From: Pseudomonadota bacterium
Lineage (GTDB): Bacteria > Desulfobacterota > Desulfobulbia > Desulfobulbales > Desulfocapsaceae
Reading direction: 5' to 3'
Length of the DNA stretch: 64,000 nt
Assembly: GCA_018820855.1 (NCBI GenBank)
Contig: JAHJNL010000037.1
Span: forward strand, 1-64,000
In this document: piece after piece, positions 27,081-36,053 of the stretch
Layout of the letters: each line of letters begins with the position of its first letter
Numbering within the stretch: the first letter of the stretch is position 1
Translations under genes and position numbers: made by a program
The notes under the pieces: generated by a model
What the model was told of the DNA's origin: nothing
Seen by the model: the letters and a program-made list of their open reading frames with translations, nothing else
Databases searched by the model: none

Positions 27081-29549
27081 TCAATTAGACGTTGCACGGC
27101 CATGGTCCAGAACCATGCGTATGGTTTCAGCCAATACCCGAGGAGGAAATGGTTTCATCAGGTATTCAGTGACTCCGAGAAATTTTGCTTCGGCCTCGTT
27201 CACTGATTTATTATACCCGGTACAGAGTATGCTTTGCACCTCAGGTTTTATTTCCAGGATCTCCTTGATCAAATCAAGACCAGTCAGTCTGGGCATTGTC
27301 ATATCCGTTACAACGACATCATAACAATCTGTTTTTTGTTGAAAGTCCTTAAGTGCTTCAAGACTGTCGGAAAAACATGTAACCTGATACCCGAGTTTCT
27401 CCAATGTGCGTTTGTGCAGATTTATCAAACTATTTTCATCATCTACCAACATAATCCGTTCATGGCCGTATTGGGGAATCTTCACGTCAGTACTCGCTGA
27501 AACAAACTTTTGTTCGACTGTCGGTAGGTAAACCCGAAACGTTGTGCCTGCCCCCGGATCACTCTCCAGGGTAATTGCACCATGGTGCTTGCGCACAATG
27601 CCATTGACCACTGCCAGTCCGAGCCCCGTTCCCTTGTCTTTTGCTTTGGTCGTAAAAAAAGGATCAAAAATTTTTGTTTTGATGTCCTCTGCTATACCAC
27701 TCCCGGAATCACAAACTTCTATACATGCAACCCGTTGATTGCTTTGTTCCACGCCATTCAGTAACTGCAGAGATACTGGCGATATCACCTCACTGAGAGC
27801 GATTTCAAGAGTGCCATAGTCACCCTCTATTGCCTGCATGGCATTGATGCATAGATTCATGATAACCTGATGAATCTGACTCGGATCTGCCAGAATGACC
27901 CCGCAGTCCTGATCAATTGATACTGAAAAATGAATGGAGCTTGGAAGGGATGAACAGAGCATATCAGCAACTTCCTGCATTGTGTCCTGTAGCCGCACAG
28001 GCTGAAAATCCTCTTTTTCCTGGCGACTATAGAGCAGAATCTGTTTAACAAGATCGGCGGCCCGGTTACTGGCAAGTATCACCTGATGAATATCTTCAGC
28101 AACTTGGCTGGATGGCGGTAGTTGATCTAAGGCAATCTGTCCATGACCAAGAATCGAGGTAAGAAGGTTATTGAAGTCATGAGCTATCCCTCCAGCCAGT
28201 GCTCCGAGTACCTCCAACTTAACCGCCTGCTGTAACTGCTGTTCCAGTAATCTCTTTTCTTCTTCGTCTTTTTTCTGCTCAGTAATATCCTGGATAATTG
28301 AAAGAAGCCTGGCACGACCGTGGATATTGATGATCTCGGTAAAATATAAACATCGCAGTTCATCTCCATTTTTGTTCCTGATGCCTACTTCATAATTGCT
28401 TATCGTTTTTTCCTTCCGGGAATAGTCTTTCAGATAAGATCGGATTTCCATGGTGAGGATGCCGAGATCAGTGGATCGATTTCCAATGACCTCATCTCTA
28501 CTGTAGCCAAGAACCTGGAGAAATTTTTCATTTACAGCGATAAACTCACCGGTTGCAATATCACTGATGGCCATCAGAAGCGGATTTTTTTGAAAAGCCT
28601 TTTCAAACGTTTCTTCTGCCTGCTTAATCTTTGTAACATCGGCAAATATTCCTGACACACGCTTAACAGAACCGTCCGGGTTACGGGCAACAACTTTCCC
28701 GCGGGCACTCACCCAGATATAATTTCCAGAAGCAGTAAGATAACGAAATTCATCTTGGAATAGTTCGTCGGAGGAGATGCTTTGCAGCAAGGCCTCATGT
28801 GTGCGCTTACGGTCTTGCGGATGAATGAGATTTTGCCAGACGCCATAGTTAATGACAAATGCATCAGGTTCATAGCCCAGCATGGTATAGGAACGAGAGC
28901 TCCAGGTTATGACATCCTGTTCCACATCCCAATCCCACAGTCCATCGTCAATTGCTCCCAGAATCAAACGAAGTCGTTCTTCCTTTCTCCGTATGATCTC
29001 GGTTTTTTCAAGTTCTTTCAATCGAGTCAGTCCCATACAAGCAATGTTCTGCATAAGAACAGCTATTAAATCAAGAATACGGGTATGGGATGCAGGCGAG
29101 AAAACAGGAACCTCTTCCAGCGCCTGCAGATATTTTATTTCATCAAATCCATACCGATGAGCCTGGTCGCGGAATCGAATCCGTAATTCCTCTGAAACAG
29201 GTTCATGCAGAACCTGTCCGGCAAAGACATTAGCCAGGTGTTGACCATTGATAATAATCGGACAGATAGAATTAATCAGTCCATGAGGGCAGGTATAGAT
29301 AATAGACGATTGATCATTTAAGAAATCAGTCACGTATTGAGTATCGCATTCTTTACATAACTTACATGATGCGGTCTTTTTACGGTGAAAATCACGGCAT
29401 ATCTTCTGCCAACCTATTTTTTTGAGAATGTTGCCTTTAAGGTCGACAATTGCCAATGGCATGCTGGTAACACCATACAACTGTTCCAGTATTTTTCCCA
29501 GTTCATCAATATCCAGCAACTCACTGAGACTGTACCGTAACTTTAACAT
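27081..29549 (-). CDS. PocR-PAS-PAS hybrid histidine kinase (copy A)
   Basis: 822 aa, paralogue of the kinase at 21166 along its full length. It has a PocR sensor with the same Cys group (CKLCKEC ... CPHGL), two PAS domains, HisKA ([18 protein letters not shown]), HATPase ([24 protein letters not shown]) and a C-terminal receiver (VVVTDMTMPRL). The ATG at 29549 begins [18 protein letters not shown]. Unlike copy B, no sigma-54 response regulator follows; the next gene leftward is the small receiver-like protein. Its phosphoryl signal therefore ends in its own receiver, in the small protein, or in the regulator of copy B (cross-talk). Confidence 0.93.
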   Translation of the reverse strand: MLKLRYSLSELLDIDELGKILEQLYGVTSMPLAIVDLKGNILKKIGWQKICRDFHRKKTASCKLCKECDTQYVTDFLNDQSSIIYTCPHGLINSICPIIINGQHLANVFAGQVLHEPVSEELRIRFRDQAHRYGFDEIKYLQALEEVPVFSPASHTRILDLIAVLMQNIACMGLTRLKELEKTEIIRRKEERLRLILGAIDDGLWDWDVEQDVITWSSRSYTMLGYEPDAFVINYGVWQNLIHPQDRKRTHEALLQSISSDELFQDEFRYLTASGNYIWVSARGKVVARNPDGSVKRVSGIFADVTKIKQAEETFEKAFQKNPLLMAISDIATGEFIAVNEKFLQVLGYSRDEVIGNRSTDLGILTMEIRSYLKDYSRKEKTISNYEVGIRNKNGDELRCLYFTEIINIHGRARLLSIIQDITEQKKDEEEKRLLEQQLQQAVKLEVLGALAGGIAHDFNNLLTSILGHGQIALDQLPPSSQVAEDIHQVILASNRAADLVKQILLYSRQEKEDFQPVRLQDTMQEVADMLCSSLPSSIHFSVSIDQDCGVILADPSQIHQVIMNLCINAMQAIEGDYGTLEIALSEVISPVSLQLLNGVEQSNQRVACIEVCDSGSGIAEDIKTKIFDPFFTTKAKDKGTGLGLAVVNGIVRKHHGAITLESDPGAGTTFRVYLPTVEQKFVSASTDVKIPQYGHERIMLVDDENSLINLHKRTLEKLGYQVTCFSDSLEALKDFQQKTDCYDVVVTDMTMPRLTGLDLIKEILEIKPEVQSILCTGYNKSVNEAEAKFLGVTEYLMKPFPPRVLAETIRMVLDHGRATSN

Positions 29550-29743
29550 ATTTTCCCAAAGTGAAGAAATAAGAAATAAGCATTCATTACGGACCGATAA
29601 GCATATCGCAGTATCTCGGAAGATTCCTTGAGCGAAACAAGGACAACGAATGTCTCAAATGAAATACTATGCGCCGCTGTCTCTCTGATTTTGATGACTT
29701 AATTCAGTTATCATTTAGAAAAAAACAACTCCATCTCTCAACC

Positions 29744-31393
29744 TCAAAGATCAAGAATCGGCAGGGTCAGGGTAAAAACGGCCCCCCCTTCCTCTCTGTT
29801 CCGCACCCCAATCTGTCCTCCCAATTTCCTCATAATATTGTAACAGATTGCCATGCCTAAACCGGTTCCTTTGCCTGGATCTTTGGTAGTAAAAAAAGGA
29901 TCAAAAATCTTCTTCATTACCTCTGGTTTTATCCCTGTTCCACTGTCTGTGAATTCAATATATATGTTTTTGCCAGATACCCTGGTAGATACCTCTAACG
30001 TTCCATCCTTATTAATCGCATCAAGACCATTGTCCAACAAATTTAAAAAAACCTGCTGCAGTTGCGGACCATCAGACATAGTGGTTGGCAGATCTTCAGC
30101 GAGTTTTCTTTCAATAGTTATGTTATTGTTCTTGGCATCATTTTCGACAAAGGAAAGGGTTTCTTCGATCAGTTCATTTACATTCACAGATTGTTTCTCT
30201 GCAGTAATTTTGCGAGAAAAACCAAGTAAGCGGTGGGTTACCGTTGCCGCTCGTTTAACGTGATATCTAATCTTGTCTACGGACTCTTTATACTCTGCCA
30301 GATTTTTCATCTGGCTGGGATTTTCTTCGATCAATAACTCTTTTATCCAACCTGCCTGGTTGGTAATCATCTGCAATGGATTATTTATTTCATGGGCAAT
30401 ACCGGCAGCAAGTCTGCCAACTGTTGCCATTTTTTCCACCTGAATCATATGTTGATCGATCTCCTGTCTGTCACGATCAGCCTTTTCAAGCCTTCTCACC
30501 ATATGCCAACTGACAAAAGCGGCAACCACCAGCACAAGTACACACGTTATTGCGACAATGGCTAGATTAGTATTTCTAATCTCATAAAAAACACCAAGGG
30601 AATCGGTTATTCTGGACTTTATAACCAACAGCCATTGCCCATCCATTACCCATCTGGTGGTATATTGATAGGGACCTATTGTCGTTACAGCAGTGCCGTC
30701 ATGAAATTCAAGAAGATTGCTTTCCTCTGCCGACAGAACAGTGGTGCCCTGCAGACTTGGTGTCTGAAATGCTCCCTGACGATTGAGAATATAGGCATCT
30801 CCGTTTGGTCCTATCTGAGCACTGCGCAGGAGCGCATTAAACAGTTCGGAATTAATCGTGGCCCGCAGCACATAGGTTTTCAGAGGATCGGTAACAGCAA
30901 TAACAAAGTGGGGCTCATCACGAAATCCTCTAAAGACATCGCTGACATGCTTGCCGCTGACCAGAACTTCCTTAAACCAAGGCTGCACCTGATAATTTTT
31001 ACCTTTGATGCTGCTCCTGTATGGCCCGACATAGGCCAATTGCTCCCCTGAAGAAGCAATAACATGCAGATCAACAATTTCATTTGTCGTGTTAACAGCC
31101 GCAAAAAGTTCCTCCAGATGATCCGGCTGTGCAAGATGCTCGAGAGTGTAGATACCAGTCAGGGTTATCAGCAGGTCTTCCTGTTTTTTGAGAAAAAGAT
31201 TAACAACATCCTTTCTGTGATCAAGGAGCCTGCTGGCAATCGCTTCTGTTTTAAGAATAGCACATTTTTTTAAATTGTATGTTGTTACCAGGAAAACAAT
31301 GAGCACAGGCACAATAACCAGGATAGAAAAAGTAATCGTCAGACTTTTCCGCAACCCGGAATAAGATTTTTCTTTTTCCCACATTTGCTCCAC
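29744..31393 (-). CDS. Membrane sensor histidine kinase with dCache domain
   Basis: 549 aa with GTG start at 31393 (alternative ATG at 31384). TM1 is about 19-40 ([20 protein letters not shown]). A periplasmic double-Cache sensor lies at about 45-270 ([25 protein letters not shown]). TM2 is about 274-296, then HisKA with His in [14 protein letters not shown] and HATPase ([23 protein letters not shown]). There is no receiver. It is the last gene of the leftward TSUP operon, 28 bp after the HTH gene, and the natural phosphodonor for the two single-domain response regulators of that operon. Confidence 0.92.
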   Translation of the reverse strand: MEQMWEKEKSYSGLRKSLTITFSILVIVPVLIVFLVTTYNLKKCAILKTEAIASRLLDHRKDVVNLFLKKQEDLLITLTGIYTLEHLAQPDHLEELFAAVNTTNEIVDLHVIASSGEQLAYVGPYRSSIKGKNYQVQPWFKEVLVSGKHVSDVFRGFRDEPHFVIAVTDPLKTYVLRATINSELFNALLRSAQIGPNGDAYILNRQGAFQTPSLQGTTVLSAEESNLLEFHDGTAVTTIGPYQYTTRWVMDGQWLLVIKSRITDSLGVFYEIRNTNLAIVAITCVLVLVVAAFVSWHMVRRLEKADRDRQEIDQHMIQVEKMATVGRLAAGIAHEINNPLQMITNQAGWIKELLIEENPSQMKNLAEYKESVDKIRYHVKRAATVTHRLLGFSRKITAEKQSVNVNELIEETLSFVENDAKNNNITIERKLAEDLPTTMSDGPQLQQVFLNLLDNGLDAINKDGTLEVSTRVSGKNIYIEFTDSGTGIKPEVMKKIFDPFFTTKDPGKGTGLGMAICYNIMRKLGGQIGVRNREEGGAVFTLTLPILDL

Positions 31394-31421
31394 TCCGTCC
31401 TCTGTCCTTAAAGGGATAACG

Positions 31422-32021
31422 TTATTTAAAAAGAGTGTGAATGGTCTCGACCAATTCGTTAATTTTTATAGATCGCGTAACAACGGCATCTGCTTTCGCG
31501 GCTCTAATCTGCCCTATTTTTTTTTCAGACAGATTTTTCTCGATTATCGCCAGAATTTTAAATTCTCCTGTTTTTTTTGCAAAATTGATAAGCTGCAAAG
31601 CTTTATCATGAGCGCCAATGGTGTCTGCAATGATCAAGTCCGGGACAAAAGTCAGTATCTTATATTTGACTTTCATGTTGTAACAAATGGTGTCGGAAAT
31701 AAACTTTTCCTCTTCCCTGAGCTTTTCAAAAAAATGTTTAAGAAATGTGACATAGATATATCCAAGTGTTTCACTGGAGAAAACAAAGAGTATTTTTTTT
31801 GCCTCAACCGGGAGTATTGATGCGGGGATTGTCATATTATACTGCACCAGGAAATCGACAAGATCATCGCAACGCACTTGTTCGTTTTTTTTTGCAAGTG
31901 ACTTCAGGCACCTTTTTTCAACCCACTTTTTCACCCTGTCCTTCGAAACACAGCATAAGGTAGCCACCTGCTCAAAATTCAATATTTCGAGTTCACTGTT
32001 TTTTTTATTTTCTACTGTCAT
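31422..32021 (-). CDS. HTH (excisionase/MerR-like) protein with receiver-like C-terminus
   Basis: 199 aa from ATG 32021; the longer frame overlaps the preceding response regulator. The N-terminal 55 residues (NFEQVATLCCVSKDRVKKWVEKRCL) form a helix-turn-helix of the excisionase/MerR type. The C-terminal 120 residues have the strand/helix rhythm of a receiver (KKILFVFSSETLGYIYVTFLKHFFEKL; PDLIIADTIGAHDKALQLINF; FKILAIIEKNLSEKKIG), with Asp at the expected end of strand 3 but no acidic pair at the N-terminus. This is an unusual DNA-binding pseudo-receiver. It sits between a response regulator and a kinase. Confidence 0.65.
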   Translation of the reverse strand: MTVENKKNSELEILNFEQVATLCCVSKDRVKKWVEKRCLKSLAKKNEQVRCDDLVDFLVQYNMTIPASILPVEAKKILFVFSSETLGYIYVTFLKHFFEKLREEEKFISDTICYNMKVKYKILTFVPDLIIADTIGAHDKALQLINFAKKTGEFKILAIIEKNLSEKKIGQIRAAKADAVVTRSIKINELVETIHTLFK

Positions 32022-32031
32022 GCGCGGTTGC

Positions 32032-32433
32032 TCAGGGCTGAAAGCTCTCATCACGGGTAATACGAACCTTTTCACAAGCCAGTTCTATTTTTTCAAGAAG
32101 TTCATTGGTGTCGATTGGCTTGAGGCAATAATCAAAAGCTCCCCCTTTCATTCCTTCAATACCTGAGTTAACAGAGGCATGTCCTGTAAGGATAATAACC
32201 TCGGCAGAGGGCCATTCCTGTTTGATCAGCATCAGGCAATGGATACCACTTATTTCCGGCATGCTTACATCCATGACTATTACATCAAAGGGATCTGCTG
32301 TCATTTTTGCCATTGCTTTCGAACAACTCTCAGCTGTATCCACTGTCAAACCACGCCTGGAAATTATTTTGGCCAAGGGGATTCTAAAATCAGCTTCATC
32401 GTCAACAATTAAAATCTTTTGATGTGTTTTCAT
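32032..32433 (-). CDS. Single-domain response regulator
   Basis: 133 aa. It has a complete receiver: acidic pair in LIVDDEADF, phosphoacceptor Asp55 (VIVMDVSMPE), Thr in ILTGHAS and Lys in LKP. There is no output domain. It is closely related to the response regulator at 37403 (LTGHASVNSGIEGMKGGAFDY against LTGHASVESGIDGMKLGAFDY), so it arose by duplication within the operon. It would relay signals among the operon's kinase, PEP/pyruvate-binding protein and HTH protein. Confidence 0.93.
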   Translation of the reverse strand: MKTHQKILIVDDEADFRIPLAKIISRRGLTVDTAESCSKAMAKMTADPFDVIVMDVSMPEISGIHCLMLIKQEWPSAEVIILTGHASVNSGIEGMKGGAFDYCLKPIDTNELLEKIELACEKVRITRDESFQP

Positions 32434-32461
32434 ATACCCAATTCCTTTCCTATAGAGTCAG

Positions 32462-35218
32462 TTAAGATTTAGACAACATTGCATTTATTTCAGTCAGGAA
32501 TTTTTCTCTGTATTGATTCACTGACGCCTGATTGTTCATAACCATATCTATTTGTCTGGCATGCAGGCTAAGGTAACCAAGAATTTTTAATCGTTGCCGA
32601 AGAAATTCAATTGGTCGTTTTTCCACCCTGGCCGTCAAAGAATCGCCCTTCTGTTCCAGACGAAAATCAAACTGACCGAGGATTTCGGAAAGCAGTGTTA
32701 TCCTTCCAATCTTACGATTGGTATCCGCTGCCCCTCCTTTGAAAGTAAAGGTAACATAACTTTCTGTCAGCAGGTCGCTCAGATAAGCCTCAATCATAGC
32801 GAAATGATATCCTAATCGGACAGATAAGTTACAGAAATTTTTTGAAATGAGAAAATAATTCTTAGCGGTCATCGGTGAGGCCACGGCAGGTTCAAGACCT
32901 TGCTGCATGGTGGATTGAAACAGAATAGAGCCAAGACCTCTTACGCTGACGGCAGGAGGCCCCTGCCAGGGAAAGCTGGAAATCCCCTCCCATATGGCAA
33001 TCATTGGCGCAGAAACGATGTCTTCCATACATATTGTCTTATCTGTAATATCTGTTCCTTCCCGGAAACCATCGGCCAAGTCAATAACCCACCAATCCAG
33101 GGGCACTTCTCCCATCAATCTCTTCGCAGCACGTTGATCAAAATGGTTTTTTTCACCAAAACGAAACATCTCCACCACTGCTTTTTCATGACAGAACCGG
33201 GTAATATCATGAAGGGTTTCACAATAGTTTGACTTAAAATAAGGCGAACCGGGATCTGTCAGATTAAGCGGAGTTATGTGTTGCAGCAGGTTACGAAGAA
33301 TTCCCTGCACAGGACTGCCGGCCATAAGATCAGGCTGTTGTGCCGCCTGGGCCAGGAGGTCTTCCCGCTTTCCGGAATAGATCGTACGATTGGTTGCATC
33401 TACGGTAATTATGTCGCCATTGGTCAATTTTTTTAACCCGTCCACCACTCCAAAAACCGCTGGAATCGCAAATTCTCTGGCAACGGTGGCCAGATGTCCG
33501 GCCACGCTGCCTGTCTCGCCTATCAATGCTATCGCTTTTGTTAACAATGGTGCCCATTCCGGCAAAGGATGCTCTACAACCAAGACAGCCCCTTTGGGAA
33601 ACTGCAGCATATCCACAGAAGATCGAACCAGATAGACAGGTCCGCAGGCAACACCTTGACTGCCCGTTATCAAACCACGAAGTAACGGGTGTCCTGCCCC
33701 CTGCTCATCCTGGGAATTATCACGGTCTTCTTCATCAGTACCATCAACCATGGGTTTACTATGCAGGATATTATTTTCACCCTGCTTATCAATTGACCAT
33801 TCATTGTTTTGAGGAAATCCGAAATGGCCATTTTCGCTGGCGATACACGGTTTGCCTATTACCAAGCCACAGAGCGAGGATTCTTCCCCTGATTCCGACT
33901 CGCTCAGAAAGCTGTCACTCCCGGCTGCACCAATGGCTGCAACCATGGGTCTGCTTTGCAGGATAATTATTTCCCCCTGTTTATTGATGGACCATTCAAT
34001 GTCTTGAGGAGATCCGAAATGGGCCTCCAGAATAAGTGCAATTTCAGTCAGACGTGATGCCCATTTCATGGTCAGAATGTCAGGAAAAGCCAATCCACTG
34101 CCGGAACTATTCACACTGTTAGCACCTCTATGTTGCAGGATCATGTGCGGGGATTGCCTGGAGACGAGGAACAGATCCGTGTTACAGGTGCCGTCTACAA
34201 CTCTCTGGGCCGTTCCTTGAGTCATATTGAGAATGACCCACGAACTTGCCGGGTTTGCCGGATCCCTGGTATATGTAACACCACTTACGGCAGCATCCAC
34301 CATAGCCAGACAGCCAACGCCCATTTCGATATCTTTATGAAGATAGCCTTTCTGCAAACGATAGAGTATGGCCCGGCTCGTGTATTTACTGGCAACTATC
34401 TCCTTATAGCTCTGACCGAGAAACTCCTTGTGTATGTTCAGTTCGGTATGATATTGACCGGCAAATGAAGCACCGGCGTAATCTTCTCCGAGAGCGCTGG
34501 AACGCATGGCAACAGTGACATCGTTTTTTGTTTCCTTTTCAAGTTCTGCATAGGCAGAGTAGATTTTCTCTTCCAGATCAGCAGGCAGTCTGCTGTTGCT
34601 TATCATTTGCTGAATAGCGGCACTGGCCGTATAAACTTCTGCCAGATTGTCCGTGTCAAGCATCTGCAGAAGCCGGTCAATTTCAGGAGCAAGATTGTTT
34701 GCCGAGAGAAAATAGCTGGCAGCCGATACCGTTATTACAAAACCTGGTGGAGTTTTTACACCGGCAAGACTTGCAACCTCCCCAAGATTGGCCATTTTTT
34801 CCCCCACCTCATCGGCCATGGTTCGCCTGAGCCTGGTCAGGGGGATTATCCATTCTCCGCTATAAACCCGTGGAGCCTCTTCCAGGGTATCATTGAGATG
34901 AGTACTGATTTTTTCAAAAACTGTTTCCAGGTGATGATAACGCCCATCTGACAGTACTGTCAGATGTTGAATCATTTTGTAGACATTGACCATGACCGCA
35001 GTACTGCGTGAACGGACAAAGGCCATGCTGAACGTCTGACCTGATTGCAAGGTCTGCTCCATCTCGGCCATGGCCTCAAGGGCATTGTTATTGGCGGTGA
35101 GCAGTGCCCTGAAACTTCTGTATCTGGCCCTGAAAGCGGCCTGCAGTTCCTCAGGGGTACGTCTGGCACTCTTATCCAAAGAGAAAACAGTCTTTATCCA
35201 GTTGACGATGCCAGGCAT
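32462..35218 (-). CDS. PEP/pyruvate-binding (PpdK/PpsA-like) protein with internal duplication
   Basis: 918 aa. A helical N-terminal region (1-115) precedes a pyruvate-phosphate-dikinase-type ATP-binding domain (about 120-430): TRLRRTMADEVGEKMANLGEV, VAMRSSALGEDYAGASFAGQY and SPQDIEWSINKQG..ILQSRP. It continues with a PEP-utilising mobile domain with the phospho-His in GSVAGHLATVAREFAIPAVFGV (near residue 572). The C-terminal PEP-binding barrel of true PEP synthase is absent; instead there is an unrecognised 300-residue region, so simple PEP synthesis is unlikely and a signalling or phosphotransfer role is more probable. A 65-residue segment is repeated in tandem (about 396 and about 461), with the second copy degenerate (QNNEWS..HSKP). 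No clear SD precedes ATG 35218. Confidence 0.82.
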   Translation of the reverse strand: MPGIVNWIKTVFSLDKSARRTPEELQAAFRARYRSFRALLTANNNALEAMAEMEQTLQSGQTFSMAFVRSRSTAVMVNVYKMIQHLTVLSDGRYHHLETVFEKISTHLNDTLEEAPRVYSGEWIIPLTRLRRTMADEVGEKMANLGEVASLAGVKTPPGFVITVSAASYFLSANNLAPEIDRLLQMLDTDNLAEVYTASAAIQQMISNSRLPADLEEKIYSAYAELEKETKNDVTVAMRSSALGEDYAGASFAGQYHTELNIHKEFLGQSYKEIVASKYTSRAILYRLQKGYLHKDIEMGVGCLAMVDAAVSGVTYTRDPANPASSWVILNMTQGTAQRVVDGTCNTDLFLVSRQSPHMILQHRGANSVNSSGSGLAFPDILTMKWASRLTEIALILEAHFGSPQDIEWSINKQGEIIILQSRPMVAAIGAAGSDSFLSESESGEESSLCGLVIGKPCIASENGHFGFPQNNEWSIDKQGENNILHSKPMVDGTDEEDRDNSQDEQGAGHPLLRGLITGSQGVACGPVYLVRSSVDMLQFPKGAVLVVEHPLPEWAPLLTKAIALIGETGSVAGHLATVAREFAIPAVFGVVDGLKKLTNGDIITVDATNRTIYSGKREDLLAQAAQQPDLMAGSPVQGILRNLLQHITPLNLTDPGSPYFKSNYCETLHDITRFCHEKAVVEMFRFGEKNHFDQRAAKRLMGEVPLDWWVIDLADGFREGTDITDKTICMEDIVSAPMIAIWEGISSFPWQGPPAVSVRGLGSILFQSTMQQGLEPAVASPMTAKNYFLISKNFCNLSVRLGYHFAMIEAYLSDLLTESYVTFTFKGGAADTNRKIGRITLLSEILGQFDFRLEQKGDSLTARVEKRPIEFLRQRLKILGYLSLHARQIDMVMNNQASVNQYREKFLTEINAMLSKS
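33745..34030 (-). repeat. In-frame 195-bp tandem duplication inside the PEP/pyruvate-binding gene
   Basis: The segments beginning CAACCATGGGT at 33,745 and at 33,940 are spaced by 195 bp (65 codons) and stay similar for about 85 bp, both ending near AAATGGCC/AAATGGGCC. They encode HFGxPQxxEWSIxKQG and the following xILxSxPMV block. The downstream copy in the protein has lost the Asp, Gln and Arg of the usual DIEW/QSRP motif. Confidence 0.8.
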
Positions 35219-35242
35219 AGAGGATTCAATATGTTAAGGGAA

Positions 35243-35276
35243 GGACAACAGAGACAGGAAACTGTCTCTGTTGTCC
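35243..35276. promoter_or_regulatory. Perfect 15-bp hairpin with GAAA loop before the PEP/pyruvate-binding gene
   Basis: Arms GGACAACAGAGACAG (35,243-35,257) and CTGTCTCTGTTGTCC (35,262-35,276) pair perfectly around the loop GAAA, read on the plus strand; on the transcribed minus strand the loop is TTTC. It ends 24 bases upstream of ATG 35218, inside the operon. There is no T-run after it, so it is not a classical terminator. A role in RNA processing, mRNA stability or translation of the downstream gene is likelier. Confidence 0.65.
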
Positions 35277-35366
35277 GATAACGAGAGATAGTCTTTAACA
35301 AACTTAAATCACTCGGCAAAAAAGATTTTCACTTCGTTTTTTTTTGCTCATTGGACAATTCATTCA

Positions 35367-36053
35367 TCAATGCCCGATTTTGAGGCCGAGCCCTTCAAAA
35401 AGGTACATAATACCAAATCCATACCAAAGAGTATAGATCACATAGAAGACCAGAGAGAATATCACAAGCAGCAGAGAGTCCATTACAGACTGCGCTTGTA
35501 TTCCGTAGTAATTATAAGACATTTCCACCGCCTTTTTGATCACGGTGCCGACTATGTTGGCCTCCTTAAACTTTTCCTGCTTATTCAGGTTCTTCTCCAT
35601 GGCCTTCAGTGACTTATACAGGTTATAGAGGGCCTGTCGCTCGTTGTAACCATACTTTTCATTAACTGCGGCTCCATTGTTATTATACATAAAATCTGCA
35701 TCAACCAGGCTGTTGTGGAGTATGGCCCCGATATCACCTTTGACTTCCAGGATATTACCGACAACGGTCACGGTTGCGCCACCGGCTTCCAGCAGTTTTA
35801 CACTCTGACGCGCCTGCTCTTCATCCTGCATGGTCAGTTTCAGTTCAACAATTGTCCCTTCGTATTTTTTGACTTTTTCCATGGTCTCAGGGATATAATA
35901 GGCCGATCCCTTGGATATGGAGTTATAGAGATTGTCAAGAAAGTTAAGACCGTTCTGGCCCTTGAAGATTGGCATAAAGATTACGCCAAGGACGATAAAA
36001 AAGCTTACCAGCATCAGAATGCCTCTGATTTTCAGTTTCTTTTCTATACTCAT
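35367..36053 (-). CDS. Uncharacterised membrane protein of the TSUP operon
   Basis: 228 aa. TM1 is at about 10-30 (GILMLVSFFIVLGVIFMPIF) and TM2 at about 195-220 (LLLVIFSLVFYVIYTLWYGFG), enclosing a roughly 160-residue soluble domain (EGTIVELKLTMQDEEQARQ ... YGYNERQALYNLYKSL). It has no recognised family. The ATG overlaps the permease stop (ATGA), so the two are co-translated, which suggests a subunit or assembly partner of the permease. Confidence 0.75.
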   Translation of the reverse strand: MSIEKKLKIRGILMLVSFFIVLGVIFMPIFKGQNGLNFLDNLYNSISKGSAYYIPETMEKVKKYEGTIVELKLTMQDEEQARQSVKLLEAGGATVTVVGNILEVKGDIGAILHNSLVDADFMYNNNGAAVNEKYGYNERQALYNLYKSLKAMEKNLNKQEKFKEANIVGTVIKKAVEMSYNYYGIQAQSVMDSLLLVIFSLVFYVIYTLWYGFGIMYLFEGLGLKIGH

